DNA from: Candidatus Sumerlaeota bacterium
Lineage (GTDB): Bacteria; Sumerlaeota; Sumerlaeia; SLMS01; JAHLLQ01
Assembly (NCBI GenBank): GCA_021772755.1
Contig: JAJFLJ010000235.1
Coordinates: 1-53,335 of the forward strand
Direction of reading: 5' to 3'
Length of the DNA: 53,335 nucleotides
The notes beneath the pieces were generated by a model. That model did not search any database and had not been told where the DNA came from. It worked only from the letters and a program-made list of their open reading frames with translations. The position numbers were made by a program, and so were the translations under genes. Position 1 is the stretch's first letter. Every line of letters begins with the position of its first letter. This document shows, in pieces, positions 44,243 through 52,266 of this stretch.

Positions 44243-44748
44243 TGGCGAACGCACAGCGCGAACGAGAGACGGGCCGCGAACCGGGGGGCGAAACGCGCTA
44301 TCTGCCCGGCGGGTCAGGCCAGATCCAGATCGGCGACGACGTGATTTCCCGCATCGTGGCCTATGCCATCGAGGAGATCGACGGCGTGACCCGCGACACG
44401 AAGACGAGCATCGCCGAGCGCATCGAGAAGATCGGCATCGCCGATTTCATCGGACGCCGCGAGGCGAAGCACGAGGAGGGGCCGCGCCGCGACCGCGAGT
44501 ACGAGAAGGGCATCCTCGTGGAGCGCGACCCCGAGGCCAACAGCGTCGGCGTGACCCTGTCGGTCCGCATGGACTATGGGCGGGACATGTACGATCTGGC
44601 CGTTCAGGTCCGCGACCACGTCAAGACCACCGTCGAGAAGATGACCCACGTCATCGTCGGCCGCGTGGACGTGCGAATCGTGGGTATCAACGCGCGCGAC
44701 AAGAAGGAGTCGGAGAAGGCCGCCGAGGCGGAAGACGAAGAGAAGTAA
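44242..44748 (+). CDS. Asp23/Gls24-family envelope stress response protein
   Basis: 168 residues; AGGAGG 9 bases before ATG 44242. The Asp23 core reads GQIQIGDDVISRIVAYAIEEIDGVT, with the GVTLSVRMDYGRDMYDLAVQVRDHVKTTVEKMT half and a final VDVRIVGIN strand, matching Asp23 motifs. The N-terminus is a hydrophilic extension; the C-terminus is charged (KKESEKAAEAEDEEK). The middle segment DFIGRREAKHEEGPRRDRE is an insertion not found in short Asp23s. Asp23 anchors to membranes through AmaP, and an AmaP-like gene follows. It is mostly known in Gram-positives, so its presence next to LPS genes is notable. Confidence 0.85.
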   Translation: MANAQRERETGREPGGETRYLPGGSGQIQIGDDVISRIVAYAIEEIDGVTRDTKTSIAERIEKIGIADFIGRREAKHEEGPRRDREYEKGILVERDPEANSVGVTLSVRMDYGRDMYDLAVQVRDHVKTTVEKMTHVIVGRVDVRIVGINARDKKESEKAAEAEDEEK

Positions 44749-44778
44749 CCCCCACTTTCGCGCCGAGGACCGGTCCGC

Positions 44779-45411
44779 TTGAAGGAATTCGCCTACAAAG
44801 TCCTGTTGATTCTCTCGCTGCTCACGCTGCTGGCGGGAGGTTTCGACTTCCTGTTCTCCGCCACCGAGTTCACGCACTACTTCGTGGGCGCGTGGCCCGG
44901 GCTCCAGGGGGCCGAGCCCCTCTGGCTGCGCTACGGAATCGCCGGCGCCGGGATTCTCCTTCCGATCCTGACGGCCGTGACGGGGCTGCTTTGCGTCCGC
45001 GACAATTCCATCGGCACGCGCACTGCCAACGGCGTGATCCGGCTGTCGCCGAAGGCCATCGAGAAACTCGTCAAGCGCGAGGTTCGCCAGAACGTCGAAG
45101 AGGTTCTCGACGTGAGCGCGACCGCCCGCCAGGGCAAGCGCAACGCCCCCGCCGTGCAGGTGCACGTGGCGCTGACGGACACGGCTCCGGTCCCGCAGGT
45201 GGAAGCGCGCGTGAAGCGCGAGACCGAGCGCGTGCTGAAGCACCTTCTTGGCGTCGCGGACACGAATCAGATCCGCGTGGTCGTCCACGACGTCTCGGCC
45301 GTTCCGGCCCGCAAGCGCCGCCAGAAGGAGCGCGTCCCGAAGAAGCCCGCGAATCCCGCCGACCGCTCCGCGATCGTTCCGAAGAAGCCGGCGACCGGCA
45401 GACCGGAATGA
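44779..45411 (+). CDS. AmaP-like Asp23-family membrane anchor protein
   Basis: 210 residues from TTG 44779 with GAGGA upstream. Two membrane helices (about 5-25 and 50-72) are followed by an Asp23-like segment: GVIRLSPKAIEKLVKREVRQNVEEV, then VQVHVALTDTAPVPQVEARVKRETERVLKHLLG and QIRVVVHDV. A basic Lys/Pro-rich tail ends the protein. The layout matches AmaP, which recruits Asp23 to the membrane in staphylococci. It is 30 bases after the asp23 gene and its stop overlaps the rfaE2 start (ATGA), so the whole run is one transcription unit. Confidence 0.8.
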   Translation: MKEFAYKVLLILSLLTLLAGGFDFLFSATEFTHYFVGAWPGLQGAEPLWLRYGIAGAGILLPILTAVTGLLCVRDNSIGTRTANGVIRLSPKAIEKLVKREVRQNVEEVLDVSATARQGKRNAPAVQVHVALTDTAPVPQVEARVKRETERVLKHLLGVADTNQIRVVVHDVSAVPARKRRQKERVPKKPANPADRSAIVPKKPATGRPE

Positions 45412-45905
45412 CCGAAGAGAGAATTCTCGGCAGTTTCGACGCCGCTGCGGCATGGTCCGCGGCCCGGCGCGAAGAGGGACGCAGGGTGGTCTTCACCAAC
45501 GGCGTCTTCGACCTCCTGCATAACGGGCACTTGGATTCGCTTCGCCGGGCGAAGGCGGAGGGCGACACGATGATCGTGGCGCTCAACGACGACGAGTCGG
45601 TTCGGCGGCTGAAGGGCTCGGGCCGTCCGATCCTCCCTCTGGATCAGCGGTTGAGGCTCATCGCGGCGCTTCACTGCGTGGATGCGGTCGTGGCGTTTTC
45701 CGAAGACACTCCGGCGCGCATCATCGAGGCGGTCGCTCCCGACGTGCTGGTCAAGGGCGGGCACTACGAAATCCACGAAATCGTGGGGCACGAGTTTGTG
45801 CTTGCTCGGGGGGGACGCGTCTTGTCCCTTCCCCTCCTGCCGGAGAGGTCGACCTCCGGCCTCATCGAGAAGATTCAGCAGCGGTTCGTCACCGGGTCTT
45901 CCTAA
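45408..45905 (+). CDS. rfaE2: D-glycero-beta-D-manno-heptose 1-phosphate adenylyltransferase
   Basis: 165 residues, the size of the separate adenylyltransferase (RfaE domain II, HldE C-terminus). VVFTNGVFDLLHNGHLDSLRRAKAEGD contains the HxGH nucleotidyltransferase motif, then VALNDDESVRRLKG and VKGGHYEIHEIVG. LPLLPERSTSGLIEKI is the ISTT-like end motif. It transfers AMP to heptose-1-phosphate to make ADP-heptose for the LPS inner core. The kinase half (RfaE1), GmhA and GmhB are not in this window. The ATG overlaps the AmaP-like stop. Confidence 0.95.
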   Translation: MTEERILGSFDAAAAWSAARREEGRRVVFTNGVFDLLHNGHLDSLRRAKAEGDTMIVALNDDESVRRLKGSGRPILPLDQRLRLIAALHCVDAVVAFSEDTPARIIEAVAPDVLVKGGHYEIHEIVGHEFVLARGGRVLSLPLLPERSTSGLIEKIQQRFVTGSS

Positions 45906-45932
45906 TCTCAGTATTTTCAAGGGTTTGCGAGA

Positions 45933-46166
45933 ATGGCTTTGTCTCCCGAAAACATCGAGTTCCCCGACATTCAGAACGGCGTGCAGGTCCATCACCCGAC
46001 TTTCGGAGTCGGCAAGGTGATCGTGCGCACGGGCAGCGACGAGAACAGCAAGGTGCTGGTGAAGTTCAAGGAAGAGGGCGAGAAGAAGCTGGCGCTCAAG
46101 CACGCGGAGCTCTTCGTCGAGAAGGTCGAGGAAGAGCCAGCGGAAGAGGAAGGCGGCGCGGGCTGA
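45933..46166 (+). CDS. Small stand-alone tudor/PcrA-tail-like protein
   Basis: 77 residues. GVQVHHPTFGVGKVIVRTGSDENSKVLVKF matches the C-terminal tudor-like 'G-x-x-V-x-H-x-x-F-G-x-G-x-[VI]' module of UvrD/PcrA helicases, which binds RNA polymerase in PcrA, and KKLALKHAELF is its usual ending. The protein has only this module and an acidic tail (EEEPAEEEGG). The stop overlaps the gatC start, so the two are coupled. The likely role is RNA polymerase or nucleic-acid binding; this is an inference from fold similarity. Confidence 0.75.
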   Translation: MALSPENIEFPDIQNGVQVHHPTFGVGKVIVRTGSDENSKVLVKFKEEGEKKLALKHAELFVEKVEEEPAEEEGGAG

Positions 46167-46477
46167 TGTCCCTGCCGAAGGTCGATCACGTCGGGGAAAT
46201 CGGCGAGGAGCGCGTGCGTCACGTGGCGCTGCTCTCGCGGCTCGAACTGACCGACGACGAAGTCGGCCGCTTCGCGCGGGAACTCACGGCGGTGATCCAC
46301 CACATCAACAAGCTCGAAGAGCTGGACCTGACCGGTGTCGAACCGACGAGTCATCCGATGCCGCTGACGAACGTGTTTCGCCAGGACGTCGTCGTTCCGT
46401 CGCTTCCCAACGAGGCGGCCCTCTCGAACGCCCCCGAACAGCGGGACGGCTGCTTCAAAGTCCCGCAGATCATCTAG
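46166..46477 (+). CDS. gatC: Aspartyl/glutamyl-tRNA amidotransferase subunit C
   Basis: 103 residues. VRHVALLSRLELTDDEVGRFARELTAVIHHINKLEELDLTGVEPTSHP matches GatC throughout, and the C-terminal half carries FRQDVV and 'RDGCFKVPQII', the standard ending. It stabilises the GatA-GatB complex that amidates Glu-tRNA(Gln) or Asp-tRNA(Asn). gatA follows after 9 bases. Confidence 0.95.
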   Translation: MSLPKVDHVGEIGEERVRHVALLSRLELTDDEVGRFARELTAVIHHINKLEELDLTGVEPTSHPMPLTNVFRQDVVVPSLPNEAALSNAPEQRDGCFKVPQII

Positions 46478-46486
46478 CCGCTCCCC

Positions 46487-47959
46487 ATGTCGAAATCCGT
46501 TTCTCAGATCATTTCGGACCTGGAATCCGGCGCAACGACGTCGGTCGCTCTGGTGCACGACTGCGCCGCGCGCATCGACCGCCTGAACCCCGATCTGAAC
46601 GCCGTGCTGTCGGTCCAGCGCGACGACGCGCTGAAGGCGGCCGAGGCTTCCGACGCGCGCCGCAAGTCCGGCAAGCCGCTCTCGGCGGCCGATGGCGTTC
46701 CGATTCTTCTGAAGGACAACATCTGCGCCACCGGCGGACCGACGACCTGCGCCAGCAGGGTCCTGGAAAACTACCGCCCGCCCTACGACGCGACGGCGAC
46801 CGCGAAGCTGCGCGCGGCCGGCGTCGTCGTGCTCGGCAAGACGAACATGGACGAGTTCGCGATGGGCAGCACGACGGAATGGTCGGCGTTCGGGATGTCG
46901 AAGAATCCGTGGAAGACGGATCACGTGCCGGGCGGTTCCTCGGGCGGTTCCGCCGTGGCGGTCGCGTCTGGAATGGCTCCCTGGGCGCTGGGCAGCGACA
47001 CAGGCGGATCGATTCGCCAGCCGGCGGGATTCTGCGGAGTCGTGGGAATGAAGCCCACGTACGGGCGGGTGTCCCGCTACGGGCTGGTGGCGTTCGCGTC
47101 CTCGCTGGACCAGATCGGCCCGTTCGCCTCGAACGTCGAGGACGCCGCGCTGCTGATGAATCTCATCGCGGGGCACGACGGGCGCGACAGCACCAGCGCC
47201 GACGTTCCGCCGGAAGACTGCGTGGCGGAGCTCAGGAACGGCAGACTCGCGGGGCTGAGGATCGGCCGCCCGCGCCAGTTCTTCGACGTCGAGGGAATCG
47301 ACGACGACGTGCGTTCCGTGACCGACGGCACGCTGGACATTCTTCGCCGCGAGGGCGCGGAAATCGTCGATGTGAACATGCCGTTCGCCGAGGAGTACTC
47401 CGTCGCGGCGTACTACGTGATCGCCGCGGCCGAGGCGAGTTCCAACCTGGCGCGCTACGACGGGGCCCACTACGGCTATCGCGCGAAGGACTCCGCGAAT
47501 ATCGTCGAGATGTTCTCGCGCAGCCGCGCGGAGGGGTTCGGCGCGGAGGTCAAGCGCCGCGTCATGCTGGGCACGTTCGCGCTTTCCGCGGAGACGTTCG
47601 ACGCGTACTACGTTCGGGCGCAGAAGGCCCGCACGCTCATCAAGCGCGACTACGACAACGCGCTGAAGGAATGCGACGCCATCCTCGCCCCCGTCGCCCC
47701 CACGCCCGCGTTTCCGGCGGGCGAGAAGACTGGCGACCCCGTGCGAATGTATCTCGCCGACGTCTTCACGCTTTCGCTCAATCTCGCAGGCTACTGCGGG
47801 CTCTCGCTGCCGGCGGGTTTCTCGAAGTCGGGCCTGCCCATCGGCGTCCAGCTTCTCGCCGGGGCGTTCGGCGAGAAGGGCCTGCTCCAGACGGCGTGGC
47901 AGCTCGAATCGAAGCTCGGCATCGCCGGCTCCCGCACACCCGCCGTCTTCGCGCGATAG
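46487..47959 (+). CDS. gatA: Aspartyl/glutamyl-tRNA amidotransferase subunit A
   Basis: 490 residues. This amidase-signature glutaminase supplies ammonia for tRNA-dependent amidation. The catalytic triad is intact: Lys in ILLKDNICATGG, cis-Ser in PGGSSGGSAVAVASG and nucleophile Ser in GSDTGGSIRQPAGFCG. MKPTYGRVSRYGLVAFASSLDQIGP follows. The C-terminal LAGYCGLSLPAGFSKSGLPIGVQLL is standard. GatB, usually next in the operon, is not within the window; the next gene is a secreted hydrolase 171 bases away. Confidence 0.97.
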   Translation: MSKSVSQIISDLESGATTSVALVHDCAARIDRLNPDLNAVLSVQRDDALKAAEASDARRKSGKPLSAADGVPILLKDNICATGGPTTCASRVLENYRPPYDATATAKLRAAGVVVLGKTNMDEFAMGSTTEWSAFGMSKNPWKTDHVPGGSSGGSAVAVASGMAPWALGSDTGGSIRQPAGFCGVVGMKPTYGRVSRYGLVAFASSLDQIGPFASNVEDAALLMNLIAGHDGRDSTSADVPPEDCVAELRNGRLAGLRIGRPRQFFDVEGIDDDVRSVTDGTLDILRREGAEIVDVNMPFAEEYSVAAYYVIAAAEASSNLARYDGAHYGYRAKDSANIVEMFSRSRAEGFGAEVKRRVMLGTFALSAETFDAYYVRAQKARTLIKRDYDNALKECDAILAPVAPTPAFPAGEKTGDPVRMYLADVFTLSLNLAGYCGLSLPAGFSKSGLPIGVQLLAGAFGEKGLLQTAWQLESKLGIAGSRTPAVFAR

Positions 47960-48130
47960 AGAGAAATCGTATCGCCGTCCCGGCACGCGGGCGGGTCGCG
48001 CTACCTCTTTTGCCTTGTGGCTTTCCGACCGATTCTTCACACGACCGGAGAAGTTTCGAAGCTCTCCAGGCCTCTTGCCGAACCTGGCGAGGTCTCGGAA
48101 CACTCTTCAATGACAGGCGGAGCGATCGCG

Positions 48131-49099
48131 ATGAACCTTGCCAATGTCTGCCTTTGCTCCGCTCTCGCCGCGCTTCTTGTTTCGTCTGCTGCGGCCCAGG
48201 CGCCGTCGGGCGACACATCCGCCGAATCGCAGACGAACTGGAAGCCCCTGCCCGCCAGGGACCCCGGGCTGTCTTCGGACCTGGAGAAGATCGTCCGGGA
48301 AATCGGCCTGGATGCGATGACGCCTGCCAGCGACAATCCCGACGAGGAGGACGAATGGAGCTCCATTAGCATCGTCGATCTGTCGGACCCGGCGAATCCA
48401 AGAATGGGCGGCTGGAAGGAGGACAACTTCATCTATCCCGCCAGCGCGTACAAGGTCTACGTCCTGGGCGAAGCGATACGGCAGGTGACTGTCGGCGAGA
48501 TCGCACTGGGCGATACGATCCAGGTCAAACCCCACAACGTGCGCGGCGGCTCGAAACTGGAGGCGAACCGGGAAACGACCGTTTCGGAAGTCCTCCGCCT
48601 CATGCAGCAGTTCTCCGACAACACGGCGGCCAACGAGGCGATCGACCTGACGGACCGCGAAAGGGTCACGGAACTCCTCCATTCGCTTGGGTGCCAGGGA
48701 TCGGAAGTGACGCGCAAGTTCCTGTCGCGCGACCTCGAGGACCCCGGATACGCGGAAGCCCCCTCGACGACGACGAACGCACTGCATATGGCCACGTTTC
48801 TGTGGGCCGTGGAGTCGGGCGCGATCGGAGGAGGACGAGGTCGCGGTCTGATCAAGTCCTATATGGGGATGACGGAAACGGGCGCGGACAGATTCCGCAA
48901 GGGGCTGCCGAAGACGGCGACGCTCTATTCGAAGACGGGAACCTGGAACATCTTCACCTCGGAAGTCGCGATCGTGGAGGATGGAGACGTTCGTTTCATT
49001 CTGTGCGCTTTGGTTCCCTTCCGGTCCGAGCAGGCCGAACCCATGCTCGCCAGGCTGGCGGCAGACGTGTACGCGTACTTCGAGGAAGACCGAGAGTGA
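48131..49099 (+). CDS. Secreted class A beta-lactamase-like serine hydrolase
   Basis: 322 residues from ATG 48131 (GGCGGAGCG upstream), with a signal peptide (ALAALLVSSAAAQA). Penicillin-recognising motifs occur in order: YPASAYKVYVL (SxxK), QFSDNTAANEAI (SDN, the class A hallmark) and YSKTGTW (KTG). STTTNALHMATFLW matches the TTT segment after the omega loop. The omega-loop Glu166 position aligns poorly: SRDLEDPGYAE replaces the usual E-x-x-L-N. A hydrolytic activity on beta-lactams is therefore doubtful; another amide or peptidoglycan substrate is possible. The neighbours are unrelated. Confidence 0.85.
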   Translation: MNLANVCLCSALAALLVSSAAAQAPSGDTSAESQTNWKPLPARDPGLSSDLEKIVREIGLDAMTPASDNPDEEDEWSSISIVDLSDPANPRMGGWKEDNFIYPASAYKVYVLGEAIRQVTVGEIALGDTIQVKPHNVRGGSKLEANRETTVSEVLRLMQQFSDNTAANEAIDLTDRERVTELLHSLGCQGSEVTRKFLSRDLEDPGYAEAPSTTTNALHMATFLWAVESGAIGGGRGRGLIKSYMGMTETGADRFRKGLPKTATLYSKTGTWNIFTSEVAIVEDGDVRFILCALVPFRSEQAEPMLARLAADVYAYFEEDRE

Positions 49100-49160
49100 G
49101 GGTTTCTTCGGGCAACGATCTGTCCGGGACGGTGCGCGAGACCGGGGGCATGGCCGGCTG

Positions 49161-49955
49161 ATGCCCTTCGGAATCGAAATCGCACTGGAATGTGCCCCCC
49201 GCCTGGCGCTGGGCGGCGAGGAACTCTATCGCGCCGTCGGGCTGCACCGTCTCGCGAAGGAGATTCGCGCGCGCTCGGAAGCGGCGGGACTCGACGACGC
49301 GGTCGCTCTTCGCCGAACCGAGAGCGCCAGCGGCGAAGTGGGAGAGGAGCGGCTCGACGCGGCGGACCTGGAACGGCAGGCGCAGCCGCTCGATCCCCTC
49401 GAACGCTATTGCGCCGGCTGCCCCGCGAGCGTGACGGGCGAGCCCTTCGGATGCTGTCTCGTGCTTTCGTTCCCCATTTCGCGCAGGGCGGAGGAGTGGC
49501 TGGCGAAGCTGGTGCCGCCGCCCGACACGCTCTGCGGACAACTGTTTCGCCGCAGCGCGGAGCTGATGAACTATGGTCGCTGCGACGCGCTGGACCGGTG
49601 GCGCAGCGCCGGCTTCTTCGAGTCCGCCGAACCCGCGGAGCACGACGGCGTGACCTCCGACATGGTGCTGCACGCGCTTTTCATGTCGGGCGATCTGCCG
49701 CCGCACCAGTCGCTGGCGCTCTCGATGGCGCTTGGGCGGCTGGTGACGGAGGACGGCACGGCGGACGACGCGTTGCGCGCGATCGAGGCGCTTCAGACCG
49801 ATCCGGCGGCGCGGGAGAAGCCGCTGAATCTCGAGCTGGATCTCTCGGACGGCGGGGCAGAGGACCAGGGCATCGCGGAACTCCAGGCGATCTTCGCCGG
49901 GCTCTTTCGCGCCTTCTCCTCCGGAGCCACCGTGCGCATGCGGCCTGGCGGGTAG
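49161..49955 (+). CDS. Unknown protein with cysteine cluster (264 aa)
   Basis: 264 residues from ATG 49161. No signal peptide or membrane segment. RYCAGCPASVTGEPFGCCLVL near residue 83 has Cys-x2-Cys then Cys-Cys, a possible metal site. Near the end is ELDLSDGGAEDQGIAELQAIFAGLFRAF, an amphipathic helix. I recognise no family. It is 61 bases after the beta-lactamase-like gene and 97 before the next. Confidence 0.7.
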   Translation: MPFGIEIALECAPRLALGGEELYRAVGLHRLAKEIRARSEAAGLDDAVALRRTESASGEVGEERLDAADLERQAQPLDPLERYCAGCPASVTGEPFGCCLVLSFPISRRAEEWLAKLVPPPDTLCGQLFRRSAELMNYGRCDALDRWRSAGFFESAEPAEHDGVTSDMVLHALFMSGDLPPHQSLALSMALGRLVTEDGTADDALRAIEALQTDPAAREKPLNLELDLSDGGAEDQGIAELQAIFAGLFRAFSSGATVRMRPGG

Positions 49956-50052
49956 GCCCGGGAAGGGTGGGGCGGCGGACGTCACGCCTTGCAACCGGGA
50001 ACGATGGCGGCTAGACCGGACGAGCGATTCCCGCCGGGAGCGGTCACGATCC

Positions 50053-50856
50053 ATGCCCATCGATTTCGAAGACATCCAGCGCGGCCGCCGCCGGGACTGG
50101 GACAAGCTGAAGTCTCCCGAGGTCCGCCGCGAGGAGGACCGCCAGCGCAAGGAGGAGGACCAGGAGCTTCAGGAGCGGAAGAGCACCCTTCGCAAGAAGG
50201 AGGACGCGAAGGCGGCACGGCGCGAGCAGGACCTGGTGGAGTGGGAACGCACCCGGAAGCAGATCGTCGTCATGCTCTCGGTGCTGTTCGTCGCGATACT
50301 GGTCTACGCGGGCGTGAAGTGGGCGGTTCGCTACGCCGTCAGGGAGTCGCGCGGCGAACGCATCGCGGAGCTGGCGGCGCTCGTGAACTCGGGAGAGGGC
50401 TTCGAGGGATACGAGACCGCGGACGAGGCCTGGGCGACGTGGCGAACGGCGTGGATGCGCAGGGACGCCGCGCTGCTCTATCGCGTGTATTCGCCGGGCG
50501 AGCGCCGCCGCGCCACCGGAAGCGGATCGGACCAGCGCTTCATCCGCTCCATGCAGGAGCGAATGGACGCCGGCCTCTTCGACAAGTACGTCGCCATCGC
50601 GGCCCAGTTCGACGAACCCGAGGTGTTCCTCATGCCGCTCTCGCCCTCGGACGGCGATCTCGCCGTGTTCAAGATGACGTTCGTCGATCCGCGCCTCCCC
50701 CGGGGAAAGAACGAGATGGTCTGGGTGCTCGCGCTTTCCTACGACGGGCGAACGAAGCGCTGGGGCTTCGAGGACCTGCGCAGCGACGACTCGTGGCTCG
50801 ACCGGTGGGACACGGTGAACGCCATTTCAGTTCGCCGCGAACGCCTCGAAGAGTAG
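50053..50856 (+). CDS. Single-pass membrane protein with coiled-coil N-terminus
   Basis: 267 residues. Residues about 1-68 are highly charged and heptad-like (EDRQRKEEDQELQERKSTLRKK), predicting a cytoplasmic coiled coil. One membrane helix follows (IVVMLSVLFVAILVYAGVKW). The C-terminal domain (about 95-267) has TADEAWATWRTAWMRRDAALLYRVYSPGER, a SnoaL/NTF2-like opening, then KMTFVD and EMVWVLALSYDGRTKRWGFEDL. The fold resembles the many NTF2-like domains tied to lipoproteins, but identity is uncertain. Seven bases before a CPXCG protein, so likely co-transcribed. Confidence 0.75.
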   Translation: MPIDFEDIQRGRRRDWDKLKSPEVRREEDRQRKEEDQELQERKSTLRKKEDAKAARREQDLVEWERTRKQIVVMLSVLFVAILVYAGVKWAVRYAVRESRGERIAELAALVNSGEGFEGYETADEAWATWRTAWMRRDAALLYRVYSPGERRRATGSGSDQRFIRSMQERMDAGLFDKYVAIAAQFDEPEVFLMPLSPSDGDLAVFKMTFVDPRLPRGKNEMVWVLALSYDGRTKRWGFEDLRSDDSWLDRWDTVNAISVRRERLEE

Positions 50857-50863
50857 GCGCGCC

Positions 50864-51067
50864 ATGCTTCTCGACGCGACGTTCCGCTGCTGCTACTGCG
50901 GCGGGGAAATCGAGACGGCGGTCGATCCCTCCGCCGGAAGGCGTCAGACGTACACGGAGGACTGCCAGGTGTGCTGTCGGCCCAACGTGCTGCACATCGT
51001 CCTGGAGCGCGAGGGGAACGGACTCGTTGCCCTGATCGACGCCGAGCCCGAATCCGACTTGGAGTGA
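50864..51067 (+). CDS. CPXCG-type cysteine-rich small protein
   Basis: 67 residues. The family has an N-terminal CPxCG and a second CxxC. Here residues 9-13 are CCYCG (Pro replaced by Tyr) and residue 34 onward has CQVCCRPN, followed by VLHIVLE. Spacing and length match the CPXCG-motif cysteine-rich proteins, presumed zinc ribbons of unknown role. Follows the coiled-coil protein by 7 bases. Confidence 0.88.
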   Translation: MLLDATFRCCYCGGEIETAVDPSAGRRQTYTEDCQVCCRPNVLHIVLEREGNGLVALIDAEPESDLE

Positions 51068-51096
51068 ACGGGGAGCCGTGCGTGTGTAGCCGTCGG

Positions 51097-52101
51097 CTAC
51101 CCGCTCTTGAACGCCACGAACACCCGGTCGGCGACGGTGAGGTGCAGAAGTCTCCACCGGTACAGCCGAACGAGCGGCGTCCACCGGAGATGCTTCGCCA
51201 TCAGGCGAACCGGCAGGCGGCGGTGACTTGTCGCGATCCGGTCGAGACCGGCGCCGACCCATTCCCGGGGATGGGTCGGCGCCGGTGCGCTGCGATCCCA
51301 GTCGTGCAGGAGCGTCACCAGCTCGAACCCCGCGTCGGCGAACATGCGTTCGTATTCCCGCTGGCGGTATGAGCATTCGTTGATGCCGGCCGCCTTGAAC
51401 TCCTGCACGTCCGCGCGTCGGCGTTCTCTTCTCTCGTCGCCGAAGCCGGTGCGGAAGGCCTCGCAGATATCGATGACGATTCCGCCGGGTTTCAGGACGC
51501 GGTACATCTCGCGCAGCGCCGCGTCGGGGCGGGCGAAATGATGCAGCGCGGAGCAGACGAAAACGAAGTCGAGCGAGGCGTCGCCGACGGGAAGCTGTTC
51601 GGCATCGCAGCACATCGCGTCGAACGCCAGGCCCCGCTCTCTGGCGAGGACGGCGGCTGCCAGCCCGTTGTGATGGGTGTCGTTGTAGTCGGCTGCGATC
51701 ATGTCGATGCCGCGCGCGGCGAACTTCGCCGTCGCCCATCCGCAACCGCACGCCAGGTCCATCCCCCGGCGGGGCTGCTTCCAGTCCAGCAGGTCCATGA
51801 CCAGGGGCATGGCCGCCGCCGCCTTCTCCCAGAAGGAACCGCCGCCGCCCCCCGGGAACCGGAGAATCTCATCGGCCGTCAGGCTCCACCGGTTGTTCTC
51901 GGAAACCCGCTGCCAGCCCGCCTTCTCGCGGTCCTTGACCTTTCGGGCGGCGATAACGTCGGGCAGCAGGTACAGAATGCCGTCGTCGCAGCGGAAGGGC
52001 CTGCCGCCTCCTGCGGAGACAAGCTCGCCGCCATCCGCGACCAAGGGGTCCCCGCCCCCCGGAACGGCCAGCGCATCGATGTTGATCGGCGGAAACGTCA
52101 C
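51097..52101 (-). CDS. Class I SAM-dependent methyltransferase with N-terminal Trm112-like segment
   Basis: 334 residues from GTG 52101 (GAGGGTG upstream). The first 60 residues include RCDDGILYLLPD, recalling Trm112-like zinc-ribbon starters but without clear cysteine pairs. The methyltransferase core has MDLACGCGWATAKF (motif I), AADYND (acidic residue of strand 2), DAEQLPVGDASLDFVFVCSALHHF (motifs II/III) and VLKPGGIVIDI. This is the UbiE/Methyltransf_11 type. The C-terminal region (YRWRLLHLTVADRVFVAFK) is hydrophobic. Convergent with the CPXCG gene and divergent from lptB. Substrate unknown. Confidence 0.88.
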   Translation of the reverse strand: MTFPPINIDALAVPGGGDPLVADGGELVSAGGGRPFRCDDGILYLLPDVIAARKVKDREKAGWQRVSENNRWSLTADEILRFPGGGGGSFWEKAAAAMPLVMDLLDWKQPRRGMDLACGCGWATAKFAARGIDMIAADYNDTHHNGLAAAVLARERGLAFDAMCCDAEQLPVGDASLDFVFVCSALHHFARPDAALREMYRVLKPGGIVIDICEAFRTGFGDERRERRRADVQEFKAAGINECSYRQREYERMFADAGFELVTLLHDWDRSAPAPTHPREWVGAGLDRIATSHRRLPVRLMAKHLRWTPLVRLYRWRLLHLTVADRVFVAFKSG

Positions 52102-52266
52102 CCCGGATTCACCCTCGCAATCCCCATTGCGGGGAAACGGTCGCCGGTGTGCGAGGGCGTGTCAATGGGGTGCTCGCGGCCGGGCCCGGGATTGCCCCTT
52201 GCGCGTCTGCGGGTCGGCGGAGACCTTCGCGCTTCTGAACCGGCAATGGAGAAACGGCGCGGCATC

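Noticed and set aside
42000..44254. Long minus-strand open frame extending the chaperone frame across accB and accC
   Set aside because: It lies opposite accB/accC, which have complete family motifs. The translation is His/Arg/Asp/Val-rich with no domain, typical of the antisense frame of GC-rich genes. The chaperone starts at 41989 with a signal peptide.
51086..51100. GTAGCC-GTC-GGCTAC hairpin near the end of the methyltransferase gene
   Set aside because: The stem includes the methyltransferase stop codon, has only six pairs and no T-tract on either strand.
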